Part shown: positions 36,004 to 45,381 of the stretch, one piece after another
Layout of the letters: every line of letters begins with the position of its first letter
How positions within the stretch are numbered: position 1 is the stretch's first letter
Assembly: GCF_002811875.1 (NCBI RefSeq)
Contig: NZ_NPDZ01000001.1
Span: 1-64,000 of the forward strand
Origin: Leptospira perolatii
GTDB taxonomy: Bacteria; Spirochaetota; Leptospiria; Leptospirales; Leptospiraceae
Direction: 5' to 3'
DNA length: 64,000 nt
Program-made: the position numbers and the translations under genes
Notes under the pieces: model-generated
Seen by the model: only the letters and a program-made list of their open reading frames with translations
Told to the model about the DNA's origin: nothing
Databases searched by the model: none

Positions 36004-37058
36004 ATCCTTTCCGCAGGAATATCTTGCTCTCACTCTTCCTTTTTCCGATCTTTCTCGGAATCGGTTGGTACATAACCGAATCTCCCTTGAATGATCTCGA
36101 CTTTCAGTCGATCGGACATCCCGAGGAAACAAAGACCCTGAGTGTAGGTTTTAATCGAAAAGGTGGCAACGTACTCCTGGTACAACCAGAATTTCATCCT
36201 GAGTATTACTCTAGAGAAGATCGATTCGAGGCTTGGATCGAGTCTTTCTTGAGACTCGCAAAGGGAAAGGGTTGGATAGAAAAATCCACGCTCGTAGTCT
36301 ATCCTCCCGAAATCGGAAATTATTTCTTCCTGCATGATCAGAGACGAGAAGTCTTTTTCTCTCCGAACGAAATCGAAGCCTGGGAAAAAGTCAGTTTTTA
36401 TCGCTCTATTTCTTGGAGGGAACTAAGCAATGGTTCCTTTACAAAAGTTCAAGTAGAGCATTCTATCGCGAAAGAAATGTTCGACACTTATGTTCGAATC
36501 TTTTCTAATTTATCAAGATTATATAATGCGTTTATCATTGGCGGTTCCATCTTATTACCGCCTTTAGAAATTCAAGGCACCGAAATAAAACTGAGTGAAG
36601 GAAAATGGGAAGAAAAAGTCTTTCTATTTAAACCGGACGGCACTTTTTCATTGGTTCAAATCAAAAAGGATAATTATCGAAGCAATTCTCTCGGAGAGTA
36701 TCTAAATCAAGGCGTTTCTAGAAATGTATCTCCGGTGACTGAAAAGCTAGGAATCGTCCAATTTCCTTTTGCAAGATTCGGCTTTCTATTTAAGGAAGAT
36801 TTTAAAGATCCTTCGTTAAGCGAAGCGATTCGAAAGACTTTTGTTTCCCGCTGGATCGCTTTAGGATCCGTCCAAGACGACGGACTGTTTCAAGATTGGG
36901 CCAAGCAATCAAACCTAGAGACTACTGCCCAAGTAATATTTTCCGGGACCGGATTCAAAACCGATTTTCCGGGAAATAGTTTTGTAAAATCCAGATACGG
37001 CGTTCCTGAACCAAAACCGGAAGCCAAAGGACCTTATCTAATCAATCTGTATCTGTAA
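36000..37058 (+). CDS. Membrane-anchored nitrilase-like protein lacking the catalytic cysteine
   Basis: A 352-residue protein with an N-terminal membrane anchor (about 8-26). It then resembles the carbon-nitrogen hydrolase fold: [23 protein letters not shown] (catalytic glutamate), AFIIGGSIL, and [20 protein letters not shown] (catalytic lysine). Where the family has its cysteine it reads [15 protein letters not shown], and the whole protein has no cysteine. It is either an inactive relative or has another role; apolipoprotein N-acyltransferase is the nearest membrane relative. Family assignment is by pattern only. Confidence 0.5.
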   Translation: MNPFRRNILLSLFLFPIFLGIGWYITESPLNDLDFQSIGHPEETKTLSVGFNRKGGNVLLVQPEFHPEYYSREDRFEAWIESFLRLAKGKGWIEKSTLVVYPPEIGNYFFLHDQRREVFFSPNEIEAWEKVSFYRSISWRELSNGSFTKVQVEHSIAKEMFDTYVRIFSNLSRLYNAFIIGGSILLPPLEIQGTEIKLSEGKWEEKVFLFKPDGTFSLVQIKKDNYRSNSLGEYLNQGVSRNVSPVTEKLGIVQFPFARFGFLFKEDFKDPSLSEAIRKTFVSRWIALGSVQDDGLFQDWAKQSNLETTAQVIFSGTGFKTDFPGNSFVKSRYGVPEPKPEAKGPYLINLYL

Positions 37059-37060
37059 AT

Positions 37061-38188
37061 CTACTTGCTGCGGACTTCTTCGTACAACTTCATCAGAGTC
37101 CAATCTTCTTCTGAGAATTCGAATCCGGAAAGGAAGAGTTCTCCATTTTCATTTTCACATAAAATTCTCTCTGGCTCTACAACCCAAGTCCGTTCGCAAA
37201 GCAAAGGAAGAACTTGGCTTTTACGCATCGGACCCCACAAATGAACTCTTCCAGAATAGTTCGAAAAGAATTCGTTCTTAGCAGCAAGCTTCCAAGGGTT
37301 AATTTCCTTTCGACTGATAGTAAACAACTTTGAAACCGTTGGCTTTCCTTTGCCATAGTGCACTCTTCTCAAATGCAATCGTCCTATACTTCCTCCGATA
37401 TAGAAAGCGGTGTCTCCCGGCCCATAATAAAGGAGCGGACTAATTGCCTCTTGGTCCAACTTTTCTACCTGCTTTTTCTCAGGTTGAAAGTAGTACATGT
37501 TATACGAGCCGCCGTTGCCGGAAAAAAGTAGGAAATCTCTTCCCACTGGATACAGAAAATATCTAGACTTCAAGTTAGGAAAGGGAGGAGCGATTTTTTC
37601 CTTGGATAATAACAACTTTGGATTTCGCGGTTCCTCAGTTTTCTCCTCATACAATTGATTATCAACAAAATAGAATATTTTAGAACCGTTATCTAGAATT
37701 CCGCCTCTGTTGCGGCAAGAAATCTGAGCTCCGGACTCATAGTGCAAAGAGCCGTCTTTCAAAGAAATCGCGAACAGTCTACAACCGTTTTGCATCGGAT
37801 ATTCTGCGAGTGCAAAATTTGCATTAAGAGAAACAGCAACAGAAGCAGGAACCTCGTCCAGATTAGTGCTGTCCGTATTTCCGTCCATCATGTCCTTGAG
37901 CGTGAGCTTACTATCATCAACCCAAACCAACCTTTTTCGATCATGAGAAAGTTCTACGATTCTAGGACTATCCGGCTTATCTGAGGCAAGCACCTCATCG
38001 TCTGATTTAGGCTTTACGAGGTAGCCTTTGAGAGTCTCTGCAGCGGTCTCGTAATTCTCTTCCTCCAAAAGTTCCTGGATTTCTTCTATTAAGCTTTCCT
38101 GTTTTGATTTGCAGGAACCCAGTATGGAGATTAGAAAAATGAGATAAATAACTTGGAAAATGGTTCTAAAAATATGATTTGTATGCAT
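37061..38188 (-). CDS. Lipoprotein with propeller-like repeats, unknown
   Basis: A 375-residue lipoprotein (lipobox LGSC). A short helical pair (ESLIEEIQELLEEENYETAAETLKGYL) is followed by beta-rich segments with SPRIVELSHDRKRLVWVDDSKLTL, ILDNGSKIFYFVDNQLYEE and SPLLYYGPGDTAFYIGGSIGRLHLRRV, which look like a beta-propeller of the PD40/WD40 type. Start ATG 38188 is 5 bases after the upstream stop. It is probably cotranscribed with the EcsC-like gene. It is convergent with the nitrilase-like gene, 2 bp apart. Confidence 0.65.
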   Translation of the reverse strand: MHTNHIFRTIFQVIYLIFLISILGSCKSKQESLIEEIQELLEEENYETAAETLKGYLVKPKSDDEVLASDKPDSPRIVELSHDRKRLVWVDDSKLTLKDMMDGNTDSTNLDEVPASVAVSLNANFALAEYPMQNGCRLFAISLKDGSLHYESGAQISCRNRGGILDNGSKIFYFVDNQLYEEKTEEPRNPKLLLSKEKIAPPFPNLKSRYFLYPVGRDFLLFSGNGGSYNMYYFQPEKKQVEKLDQEAISPLLYYGPGDTAFYIGGSIGRLHLRRVHYGKGKPTVSKLFTISRKEINPWKLAAKNEFFSNYSGRVHLWGPMRKSQVLPLLCERTWVVEPERILCENENGELFLSGFEFSEEDWTLMKLYEEVRSK

Positions 38189-38193
38189 TGAGA

Positions 38194-38817
38194 TTAGGCT
38201 AATTCCTGAGACCAAACTTCCCCTTCTGTAATTTCTAAGATTTCTTTTGAAAATAGAGCTTTAGCTCGTTCCGCAATACGCCTGGTTTCAGTAAAAGTCA
38301 GACCACCTGAGACAAGCGCCCCCAAGAACGGAAAAAATCTTTTTCGGCTATTTCTTCCACTTCGGCCAGAACCGGTCATAGACTCAGCTATTTTACGGAT
38401 ACAGGTTCCGAGGAGCTCCCAAGTCGAAGGTCTAACTAGAACTCTTGTACCAGTTTCTCGGAGTAAGTTTTTGAAAAACGAAGTGCGGTCTCCGAAAAGA
38501 CAATAAGCCATCATTTCCTCGGTGACCCTGGCTTCTTTTCCATACAGTGCTGCGATATCTTTCACTAACTTTCCCTGGATTCGCATGGTCAAAAACACTT
38601 CCGGAGCAAGCGCCACCGTGCCCCAAACTCCGCCGGGAAAAGAAAGAACCGAGCTAGAGGCGGCTGCTTGAATTGCGGCTTTGGTCGCTAAGGTATTTAG
38701 GATTTCTGTAGGATCTCCTATTGTCCTTGCATAAGGACTTCGATAGGATGATAATCCCGATAAAACAGATAAGATCTTATCGGAAACGTCTAAAAGAATC
38801 GAATTGTAGTTTTCCAT
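38194..38817 (-). CDS. EcsC-like protein
   Basis: A 207-residue protein. SSVLSFPGGVWGTVALAPEVFLTMRIQGKLVKDIAALYG matches the EcsC family's glycine-rich hydrophobic hairpin followed by a basic helix, and FLGALVSGGLTFTETRRIAERAKALF recalls the C-terminal part. EcsC proteins accompany ABC exporters in some Gram-positives; role elsewhere unknown. It is divergent from prfA by 41 bp. Confidence 0.65.
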   Translation of the reverse strand: MENYNSILLDVSDKILSVLSGLSSYRSPYARTIGDPTEILNTLATKAAIQAAASSSVLSFPGGVWGTVALAPEVFLTMRIQGKLVKDIAALYGKEARVTEEMMAYCLFGDRTSFFKNLLRETGTRVLVRPSTWELLGTCIRKIAESMTGSGRSGRNSRKRFFPFLGALVSGGLTFTETRRIAERAKALFSKEILEITEGEVWSQELA

Positions 38818-38858
38818 GTAGGGGAGCGAAGTACTAAGGCAATGGGGATACGGATTCC

Positions 38859-39923
38859 ATGTTAGACAGACTTGAAAAAATACAACAAAAATACCTGAAA
38901 ATCTCGGATGAACTAACTAGAACCTCCGATCCGGAATCTTTGAAGAAACTCTACAAAGAGAGGTCGCAGCTGACTCCTCTGTACGAAAAAATCGAAGAGT
39001 ACACTAAGCTGATCCAGGATGTAAAGGACGCCGAAGAACTTCTCAAAACTGAAAAAGACGGAGAAATGAGAAGTATGTACGAAGATGAGAAAAAAGCAGG
39101 CTCCGAAAAAATCGAGTCCCTAGCGAAAGAACTCGAGATTATGCTGCTTCCTCCGGATCCAAATTCTGGAAAAAACATATTAGTAGAAATCCGTGCAGGC
39201 ACTGGCGGAGAAGAAGCCGGACTTTTCGTAGCGGACCTTTTCCGCATGTATACGAAGTATGCAGACAAGCGAGGAATTAAGTACGAGATAATCGATACTT
39301 CTCCGACGGGTATCGGCGGGTTCAAGGAAATCGTTTTTGCACTCGAAGATGAAAGATCCTATGATTTATTTAAATTCGAAGCAGGGACTCATAGGGTCCA
39401 AAGAATACCAGCCACTGAATCCGGAGGCCGAATTCACACTTCTGCAGTAACAGTTGCAGTTCTTCCCGAAGCGGAGGAAACGGAAGTAGAAGTAAATGAG
39501 AGTGATCTACGCGTGGACGTGTACCGATCTTCGGGTGCAGGTGGACAGCACGTAAATACGACTGACTCTGCAGTGAGAATTACTCATATTCCGTCTGGAA
39601 TCGTAGTCGCGTGTCAGGATGAAAAGTCACAACATAAAAATAAAGCCAAGGCACTTAGAATTCTGAGAGCTCGTATATTAGAAAAACAAGTAGAAGAAAA
39701 GAAAGTTGCTTCAGATGCACTAAAAAAACAGATGGTAGGCTCCGGAGACAGGTCCGAAAGAATTCGGACTTATAATTTTCCCCAGGGAAGATGCACAGAT
39801 CACCGGATCGGTTTCACAAGCCATAATCTTTCTGGAATAATGGAAGGCGATCTAGACGATTTAATCGGTGCATTGACGGAAGAAGATAGGATACAAAGAT
39901 TGGCTAACGCACAGACCGTCTAA
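38859..39923 (+). CDS. prfA: Peptide chain release factor 1
   Basis: Reads UAA and UAG stop codons and triggers peptide release on the ribosome. 354 residues, full length. The codon-recognition motif is in [14 protein letters not shown] and the catalytic GGQ is in [17 protein letters not shown] near 228-230. [15 protein letters not shown] is also conserved. Usually the next gene is the methyltransferase prmC; here it is a PLP enzyme, 41 bp downstream. Confidence 0.97.
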   Translation: MLDRLEKIQQKYLKISDELTRTSDPESLKKLYKERSQLTPLYEKIEEYTKLIQDVKDAEELLKTEKDGEMRSMYEDEKKAGSEKIESLAKELEIMLLPPDPNSGKNILVEIRAGTGGEEAGLFVADLFRMYTKYADKRGIKYEIIDTSPTGIGGFKEIVFALEDERSYDLFKFEAGTHRVQRIPATESGGRIHTSAVTVAVLPEAEETEVEVNESDLRVDVYRSSGAGGQHVNTTDSAVRITHIPSGIVVACQDEKSQHKNKAKALRILRARILEKQVEEKKVASDALKKQMVGSGDRSERIRTYNFPQGRCTDHRIGFTSHNLSGIMEGDLDDLIGALTEEDRIQRLANAQTV

Positions 39924-39964
39924 TTCCGGGAAGATGAACAGAGAAACATGGGTGGCTTAAAATA

Positions 39965-41473
39965 ATGAGCAAAATTCTAAAAGAGGTAGCAGAGCCATTT
40001 CGCACAATTTGCGGCGAACGAATTCCTTACTCAAACGTACACGCGGTTTCCATGAGCCTGCCAAAAGTCCAAGACGTAATCGGCTACGAGGAAAAAAGAG
40101 TCGAAACTCTCTCTCGATTAAAAGCAGGATATCCTCGTTTTATAGCACATGCATTTGTAGAAAAAATCTTAGATTACAACCGAGAGCAAAAAGGAATCGA
40201 AGGCCCTCAGGTAATCGTAAATTCTCAAAAAGTAGCGAATCAAATCATAGAACTTTTTGAACTTCGCGGGTCCCAGATCCTAGAAGACGAAGGCATAGTA
40301 ACTCTAGTATTCGATCGAGATCCTGAAAAGGAATCTAAAGTACTCAGCTTTATTCAGCATACAGGTTGCTTGGTTTCTTCCAGGAAAGCTGAGGATTTTC
40401 TATTCAAGAAAGGATTGGTTCCCTCCATCTATAAAGAAGAAGCCATCCATCAGGGAGCAGAGTCGCATATTATAAAAATATTAAGCGATCTTTATGAAGG
40501 CAAAGGGGTAGAAGTATCCCTTAGTACCTCCGGTATGAATGCAGTTTACGCATCTTTTCGTGTGCTCGACCAAGTTCGGAGAAAAAAGGGCAAAGATATT
40601 TGGCTCAGACTCGGTTGGCTCTATGTGGACAATATCCGAATCTTAGAAAAATACTCCCAGGGCTCTCACATTTTTCATGACGTGGTCGATCTCCAAGAAC
40701 TCTCAAAATTTCTCGAGGAAAACGGAGATAGAGTCGCTGCGATTCTTACTGAGTCCCCTACGAATCCATTGATACAAGTTCCCGACTATCCTGAGCTAAA
40801 GAAGATACTAGGAAAGTACGGAATTCCATTGATCGCGGATGTTTCTGTAGCCGGCTCGGCAGTCGTGGATTTGTCGCCTTTTGCGGACGTAATCGTAGAG
40901 AGTCTAACCAAATTCGCATCAGGAAATGCGGACACGATGATGGGTGCGTTAATCCTGAATCCATCCTCCCCTTATTTTGCTGATCTAAAGAATCAAAGTG
41001 CCGAATTTTTAGAGAAACCTTATATTAGAGATTTAGAAAGAATGGCTTTCGAAATCGACGGCTATAAAGAAAGAGTGCAAAGAATCGGTAGAAATGCAGC
41101 GGTTTTAGCGAAATTCTTTGATTCTCATCCCAAGATCAATGCGGTACATTGGAGTGGATCCGAAGAAAATCATGGCAACTTTTCGAAAATAGCCCGAGAT
41201 CCGAATCTACATTGTGGGGTAATCACTATCGAACCAGGCGTGCCAATAGAACAATTCTATGACTCGCTTGCCCTTCTTAAAGGACCTAGCTTTGGCACCG
41301 AATTTACGCTGAATATGCTCTATATGTATTTGGCGCATTACGAGTTGGTTTCCACTGAATCTGGTCGCGGAATGCTATCGGAACTTGGATTGGACCCGAA
41401 TCTTGTTCGAATTTCGGTCGGTTGCGAAGATTCTGAATTGTTAATCGAAGAATACAAAAAGGCTCTGGGTTAA
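39965..41473 (+). CDS. Cys/Met-metabolism PLP-dependent enzyme with N-terminal extension
   Basis: A 502-residue protein. From about residue 165 it follows the cystathionine gamma-synthase/lyase fold: VEVSLSTSGMNAVYASFRVL, AAILTESPTNPLIQVPDYPEL, GIPLIADVSVAG and the Schiff-base lysine in ESLTKFASGNADTMMGAL. The first about 160 residues are not part of the classic enzyme (about 380-400 residues) and have no motif I recognise. Likely roles are trans-sulfuration or homoserine ester metabolism; reaction not determinable here. The 3' end contains an oppositely oriented terminator. Confidence 0.8.
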   Translation: MSKILKEVAEPFRTICGERIPYSNVHAVSMSLPKVQDVIGYEEKRVETLSRLKAGYPRFIAHAFVEKILDYNREQKGIEGPQVIVNSQKVANQIIELFELRGSQILEDEGIVTLVFDRDPEKESKVLSFIQHTGCLVSSRKAEDFLFKKGLVPSIYKEEAIHQGAESHIIKILSDLYEGKGVEVSLSTSGMNAVYASFRVLDQVRRKKGKDIWLRLGWLYVDNIRILEKYSQGSHIFHDVVDLQELSKFLEENGDRVAAILTESPTNPLIQVPDYPELKKILGKYGIPLIADVSVAGSAVVDLSPFADVIVESLTKFASGNADTMMGALILNPSSPYFADLKNQSAEFLEKPYIRDLERMAFEIDGYKERVQRIGRNAAVLAKFFDSHPKINAVHWSGSEENHGNFSKIARDPNLHCGVITIEPGVPIEQFYDSLALLKGPSFGTEFTLNMLYMYLAHYELVSTESGRGMLSELGLDPNLVRISVGCEDSELLIEEYKKALG

Positions 41474-41482
41474 GCCAGAGCC
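41456..41482 (-). terminator. Terminator of the minus-strand membrane gene, inside the convergent gene's 3' end
   Basis: GGCTCTGG (41461-41468) and CCAGAGCC (41475-41482) are a perfect 8-bp stem; on the minus strand five Ts follow (41460-41456). On the plus strand an A-run follows, so it serves the gene stopping at 41512. The loop contains the stop codon of the PLP enzyme. Confidence 0.85.
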
Positions 41483-41511
41483 AAAAAATTTGGATCGGAT
41501 GCTCCTCCGGT

Positions 41512-42408
41512 TCAGGGAGAAGTGCGTATTTTGCCGGCAGGAGCGGCGGATTCGGCGGGAATTTGCATTATTTTTTTATAAAGTACCGGAAAGATACCGA
41601 ACTTACTTACGCCGAACAGATATATAATACCTATAGAAACGATCGAGCCTAAAATCCATCCTGTTTGATGAATTACAACGCTTGAAACGATTACTAATCC
41701 GAGAGTTCCTACAAACACCGTAGCCAAGAAAGCGATTACAGCGGTTGCGCTAGAAGGATTTGAAACGGTTGGAAACTCTTTGGAAGAGGAAGTGCTCCAA
41801 CCTTCTTGTAAGAATTTCAACATCGACACGATCAAAGTAGGAATCAGAATCACGCCCATCGCATCAAGGGTAATTGCAACGTCAGAGGAAAACCATTTAC
41901 CCGCGGTTGCCCAGGTCCAATTATTCTGAAAATCTTCTGCAGTCGGCGAAAAGAATCTTTGGTAACCAGTTCCATCCCAGCCATGAACCAGTATAAAAAA
42001 CATTCCAAAGTAAGCCAGAGGCACTTGCAAATAAGCTAAATAAGACTTTCCGGCCTTCAATAGCTTCCAGACTACCCAAAAACCTAAAATACCTTGAGAG
42101 ACATTGGTCATTCCGAAAAGAGCAACCAGCCAACCAGGCATTCCTTTGTCTCCAACATGCATTGTTTCCCAACTAGTAAATTGCCAGACCAGGTATAAAC
42201 CGGATGGCGCGAATAGTAGGGCCAAATATAACAAATTTGTAATGAAGTAAGTATTTTTCCAAAAAGGAACATCGCCCTTTTCTTTTGAAACGGATTGAAT
42301 CGAACCAGATCCCTTTCCGTCCTCTTGTAATTTACGAATTTGGCGGGCAGCTGCCATCGCATAGCCGGCTCCCAAGCCATATGACCAGAATACGTCCACT
42401 TGTACCAT
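41512..42408 (-). CDS. Polytopic membrane protein under TetR control
   Basis: A 298-residue protein with about seven membrane segments. A charged insert (about 28-48) separates the first helix from FWKNTYFITNLLYLALLFAPSGLYLVWQF. No family motif is recognised. A perfect 16-bp palindrome lies 38 bp upstream, and the next upstream gene on the same strand encodes a TetR regulator, so this gene is likely its target, possibly a lipid or drug response protein. Confidence 0.65.
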   Translation of the reverse strand: MVQVDVFWSYGLGAGYAMAAARQIRKLQEDGKGSGSIQSVSKEKGDVPFWKNTYFITNLLYLALLFAPSGLYLVWQFTSWETMHVGDKGMPGWLVALFGMTNVSQGILGFWVVWKLLKAGKSYLAYLQVPLAYFGMFFILVHGWDGTGYQRFFSPTAEDFQNNWTWATAGKWFSSDVAITLDAMGVILIPTLIVSMLKFLQEGWSTSSSKEFPTVSNPSSATAVIAFLATVFVGTLGLVIVSSVVIHQTGWILGSIVSIGIIYLFGVSKFGIFPVLYKKIMQIPAESAAPAGKIRTSP

Positions 42409-42445
42409 TTCGAATCTAACCTCCGAATCGAACTACCTATATAAA

Positions 42446-42461
42446 GAATGACACGTCATTC
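42446..42461. promoter_or_regulatory. Probable TetR operator
   Basis: GAATGAC-AC-GTCATTC: a perfect 7-bp inverted repeat with 2-bp spacer, between the TetR gene (ends 42492) and the membrane gene (starts 42408). Size and symmetry suit a TetR dimer. No second copy is seen before the TetR gene itself. Confidence 0.65.
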
Positions 42462-42491
42462 AGTTTTATGCAACAAAAAAATCCCAAGAAA

Positions 42492-43133
42492 CTACTTTTT
42501 TGTACCCATTCCCTGCAGCATTAGCTTAGGTACTTCCTCCATCCATCTTCTGGCAAATTTCTCATCCAAACTCGATGCAAGGCCGATTCGGATTCCTTCA
42601 AACATGACTGCATTGATTGCCTGGGAGGCAACGCGAGTATCTAGATCTGATCTCAAAAACCCTTTCGTCACTCCGTTCTTGAGATAAAGCTCCGTAAGCT
42701 TGGCGCTTCTGTCGATTGCCAGTCGAATTTTCCTCTGAACCGCATCATCCAGGCTCATCGCTTCGAAAAAAACAATTTTACCCTGCCTAGGATCTTTTCC
42801 GAATAGAATGAAAAGTTTTTCACCTATGCGAACAATTTGCTGTCTGTACTCTTCCAGCGAGTTTGATTTATCCGGGTTTTCTTCTCTGACTAGTGCGATT
42901 AGGCCTGCCAAAATTTTATCCACTAGTGCGTGTAGGATATCCAACTTGTTTTTAAAGTACCGATAGCAGGTTCCGTGTCCGATGTTCAGTTTCCCAGCAA
43001 TGTCCGCAATGCCGGCATCATGAAATCCTTTTTCGGAAAAAACATCTAGTGCAGCTTCCAAAATTTGTTCTCTTCTAGCTTCTGCTCTGTTTGCTAAGGG
43101 ACTTGGTGCCTTTACTTTCATTTGCGCTTTCAT
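42492..43133 (-). CDS. TetR-family regulator
   Basis: A 213-residue repressor. DAGIADIAGKLNIGHGTCYRYFKNKLDILHALVDK forms the helix-turn-helix at about 38-70, preceded by REQILEAALDVFSEKGFH. The remaining two thirds are helical and ligand-binding. The palindrome just downstream of this gene, before the membrane gene, is the likely operator. The MKAQMK start could also be the second methionine. Confidence 0.85.
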   Translation of the reverse strand: MKAQMKVKAPSPLANRAEARREQILEAALDVFSEKGFHDAGIADIAGKLNIGHGTCYRYFKNKLDILHALVDKILAGLIALVREENPDKSNSLEEYRQQIVRIGEKLFILFGKDPRQGKIVFFEAMSLDDAVQRKIRLAIDRSAKLTELYLKNGVTKGFLRSDLDTRVASQAINAVMFEGIRIGLASSLDEKFARRWMEEVPKLMLQGMGTKK

Positions 43134-43176
43134 TGAGATAAAATCCTTTCTTCAAACGCAAGAAATTTTTAATTTA

Positions 43177-45327
43177 TCAGGGGGGAACTTTCGGAAATCT
43201 AATTTTGAAACTGGTTCCTCGGCCTTCCATGCTAGAGAAATCAAGTCTGCCTTTTAACTGCTTTGTGAGGACCTGTACGAGCGTAAGCCCAAAAGAAGGA
43301 GTTTCCAAAGGATCTAAATCGTTTGAGAGACCGATTCCGTTATCTGCAACCTCGACCAAAATGGAATTTCCTGTTTCGTGAATTCCTACCGTAATTCTAG
43401 AATGCTCCCGAACCGGCTTGAAGTTTGGCGGAAATGCATACTTAAAACAATTGGATAGTAACTCGTTGAGTGCCAAACCTAACGGAATCGCTTGGTTGAC
43501 TTCCATTTCGACCTTATCTCCTTCCAAAGAAATAAATATCTCTTCTCCGATCGAATAAGCGGTTTTGATTTTTTCGATAAGTCGGTTTGCGTAACCCAAA
43601 AATTCGATCTGTCCCAAATCTTTGGACTGGTACAACTCATCGTGTATCAAAGCCATAGTCTGTATTCTACTTTGGCTCTCAACAAAAGCGTCATGTATAT
43701 CCGGATCATTCACATACTCTGACTGCAAACTAAACAGACTTGAGATTACCTGGAGATTATTTTTTACCCTATGGTGAATCTCTTTCAACATAACTTCCTT
43801 TTCTTTAAGGGAAGCTTTTAACTGCCTTTCAGTGTTTTTCTTTTCTGTGATTTCTACCGCAGAAATGATAACCGAAGAGAAGGTCTCCGAAAATTCCGGA
43901 GGCAGACACCATCTAATCGTAACCTCTGGACGGCTTCCATCTAAGGCGGTGATTGTAGCATCTTTTTCTAATATTGTTGCACCGAATCTTACCGCATATA
44001 AAACTTCCTTAAAGTCATCCATGTTTCCAAGACTAAACAGCTCTCGAGACAATTTTAAGACAACTTCCTTGGATGGTGCGCGGAAAAGCCGCAAAGACTC
44101 TCTATTCGCGTCTACTACTTGGATTGCACGATAACACTCGTTTATAAAATCCGGATTTTCTCTAAGATACTTATAGAATTCCTTTTTTCCCATATCGGGA
44201 ACCCGATCCAAGAGCTTCTTTACTTTTGTATAATTGCATTCAAAGATTGCGGTCGGGACGTTCTCAAATAATCCGCGGTAACGCGCCTCGCTGGTTCCGA
44301 GAGAATTGTTAGATAGAGTCAACTCTGTAGTTCTCTCTGCTACCATCTCTTCCAATTCTTTATGAGAAGCTTTCAATCTTTCTTCAGCTCCTTTTCTCTC
44401 TCTCACGACGGAAAGAACCAGCAAAGAAGTGATGGAGATTGCGGATAAGAAACTTTGCAGAAGTAACAAAGAAAGTTCTTTAGAAGGAGCTCTGAATTGA
44501 CTCGAACCCTGAATAGCATCTACGATTGCAATTGATGCGATCAACATAAGTGCCAGTGAAGATTCTCGGATATTAAATCGCAAAGAAGCCCAAATAACCA
44601 AAGTCATGAGCAGATACGTAATCGGATACTCGACTCGAACCGAATTCCATCGGAAAATATTGAAGATCACTCCGGAAAAAAGCAAAAGAAGTAAAATTAC
44701 GGGTAAGCTCTCTTTCCAATGATGATCGTAAGACTTTGATAAGTCCGGCTTCATCCAGGAGAGAAAGAAAGGGAAATATAAGATTACTCCCAGCACATCT
44801 CCTAACCACCAAAAGGTCCAAGTACTCCCGACCATTTCAAAAGGAATAACGCCTAATCCGTAGAGCCCACAGTTTGCCACACTAGGACTTGTTGTGCAAA
44901 TGATGGTTTCCAACCAAAGAAACCGAACTACGTAGGAGGTTTTTTCCGAGGGATCCAGGTTCGGTACTAACTTAGGATAAAATATGCTGCCGAGCAAAGC
45001 CTGGAGGGAGCTCCCCAAACCAATGATGGTTGCGACTTGAATATAAGGAGAAAAAGGACTAAATTCTATCAGATCCCATTTGATCGAAATATTATAGAGA
45101 AATGAGCCAAGGAAGATTCCGGGTATGGAAATCCGTCCGAAGAGAATCGCTGTTGCGAGAGCCCAGCCCGAGGCGGGCCAGACAGGAGAGGCATACCCCG
45201 AAAATGCAGCGGTATAGTGCCCGATTCGACCGAGTAAAAAGTAGACGAGCGCAACCAGCAAAAAGAGTGAGAATTGGCGAATTAAATATTTAAGCCTAGG
45301 TGGATTGGAAGTCGGAGAAAAATTCAT
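43177..45327 (-). CDS. Sensor histidine kinase: MASE1, PAS and HisKA_2 domains
   Basis: A 716-residue inner-membrane sensor. Residues about 15-310 form a MASE1 membrane domain ([26 protein letters not shown] at the start). A coiled segment and a PAS domain follow ([27 protein letters not shown], about 350-480). The kinase is HisKA_2 with [17 protein letters not shown] near 517, then the ATPase with [21 protein letters not shown] and FGLTLVQVL. No response regulator gene is adjacent. Signal and partner unknown. Confidence 0.9.
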   Translation of the reverse strand: MNFSPTSNPPRLKYLIRQFSLFLLVALVYFLLGRIGHYTAAFSGYASPVWPASGWALATAILFGRISIPGIFLGSFLYNISIKWDLIEFSPFSPYIQVATIIGLGSSLQALLGSIFYPKLVPNLDPSEKTSYVVRFLWLETIICTTSPSVANCGLYGLGVIPFEMVGSTWTFWWLGDVLGVILYFPFFLSWMKPDLSKSYDHHWKESLPVILLLLLFSGVIFNIFRWNSVRVEYPITYLLMTLVIWASLRFNIRESSLALMLIASIAIVDAIQGSSQFRAPSKELSLLLLQSFLSAISITSLLVLSVVRERKGAEERLKASHKELEEMVAERTTELTLSNNSLGTSEARYRGLFENVPTAIFECNYTKVKKLLDRVPDMGKKEFYKYLRENPDFINECYRAIQVVDANRESLRLFRAPSKEVVLKLSRELFSLGNMDDFKEVLYAVRFGATILEKDATITALDGSRPEVTIRWCLPPEFSETFSSVIISAVEITEKKNTERQLKASLKEKEVMLKEIHHRVKNNLQVISSLFSLQSEYVNDPDIHDAFVESQSRIQTMALIHDELYQSKDLGQIEFLGYANRLIEKIKTAYSIGEEIFISLEGDKVEMEVNQAIPLGLALNELLSNCFKYAFPPNFKPVREHSRITVGIHETGNSILVEVADNGIGLSNDLDPLETPSFGLTLVQVLTKQLKGRLDFSSMEGRGTSFKIRFPKVPP

Positions 45328-45381
45328 TTCGCTTTATGAATCCGGGGACTTTCCGAAAAGTGCAATTGGAACCAACTGAAT

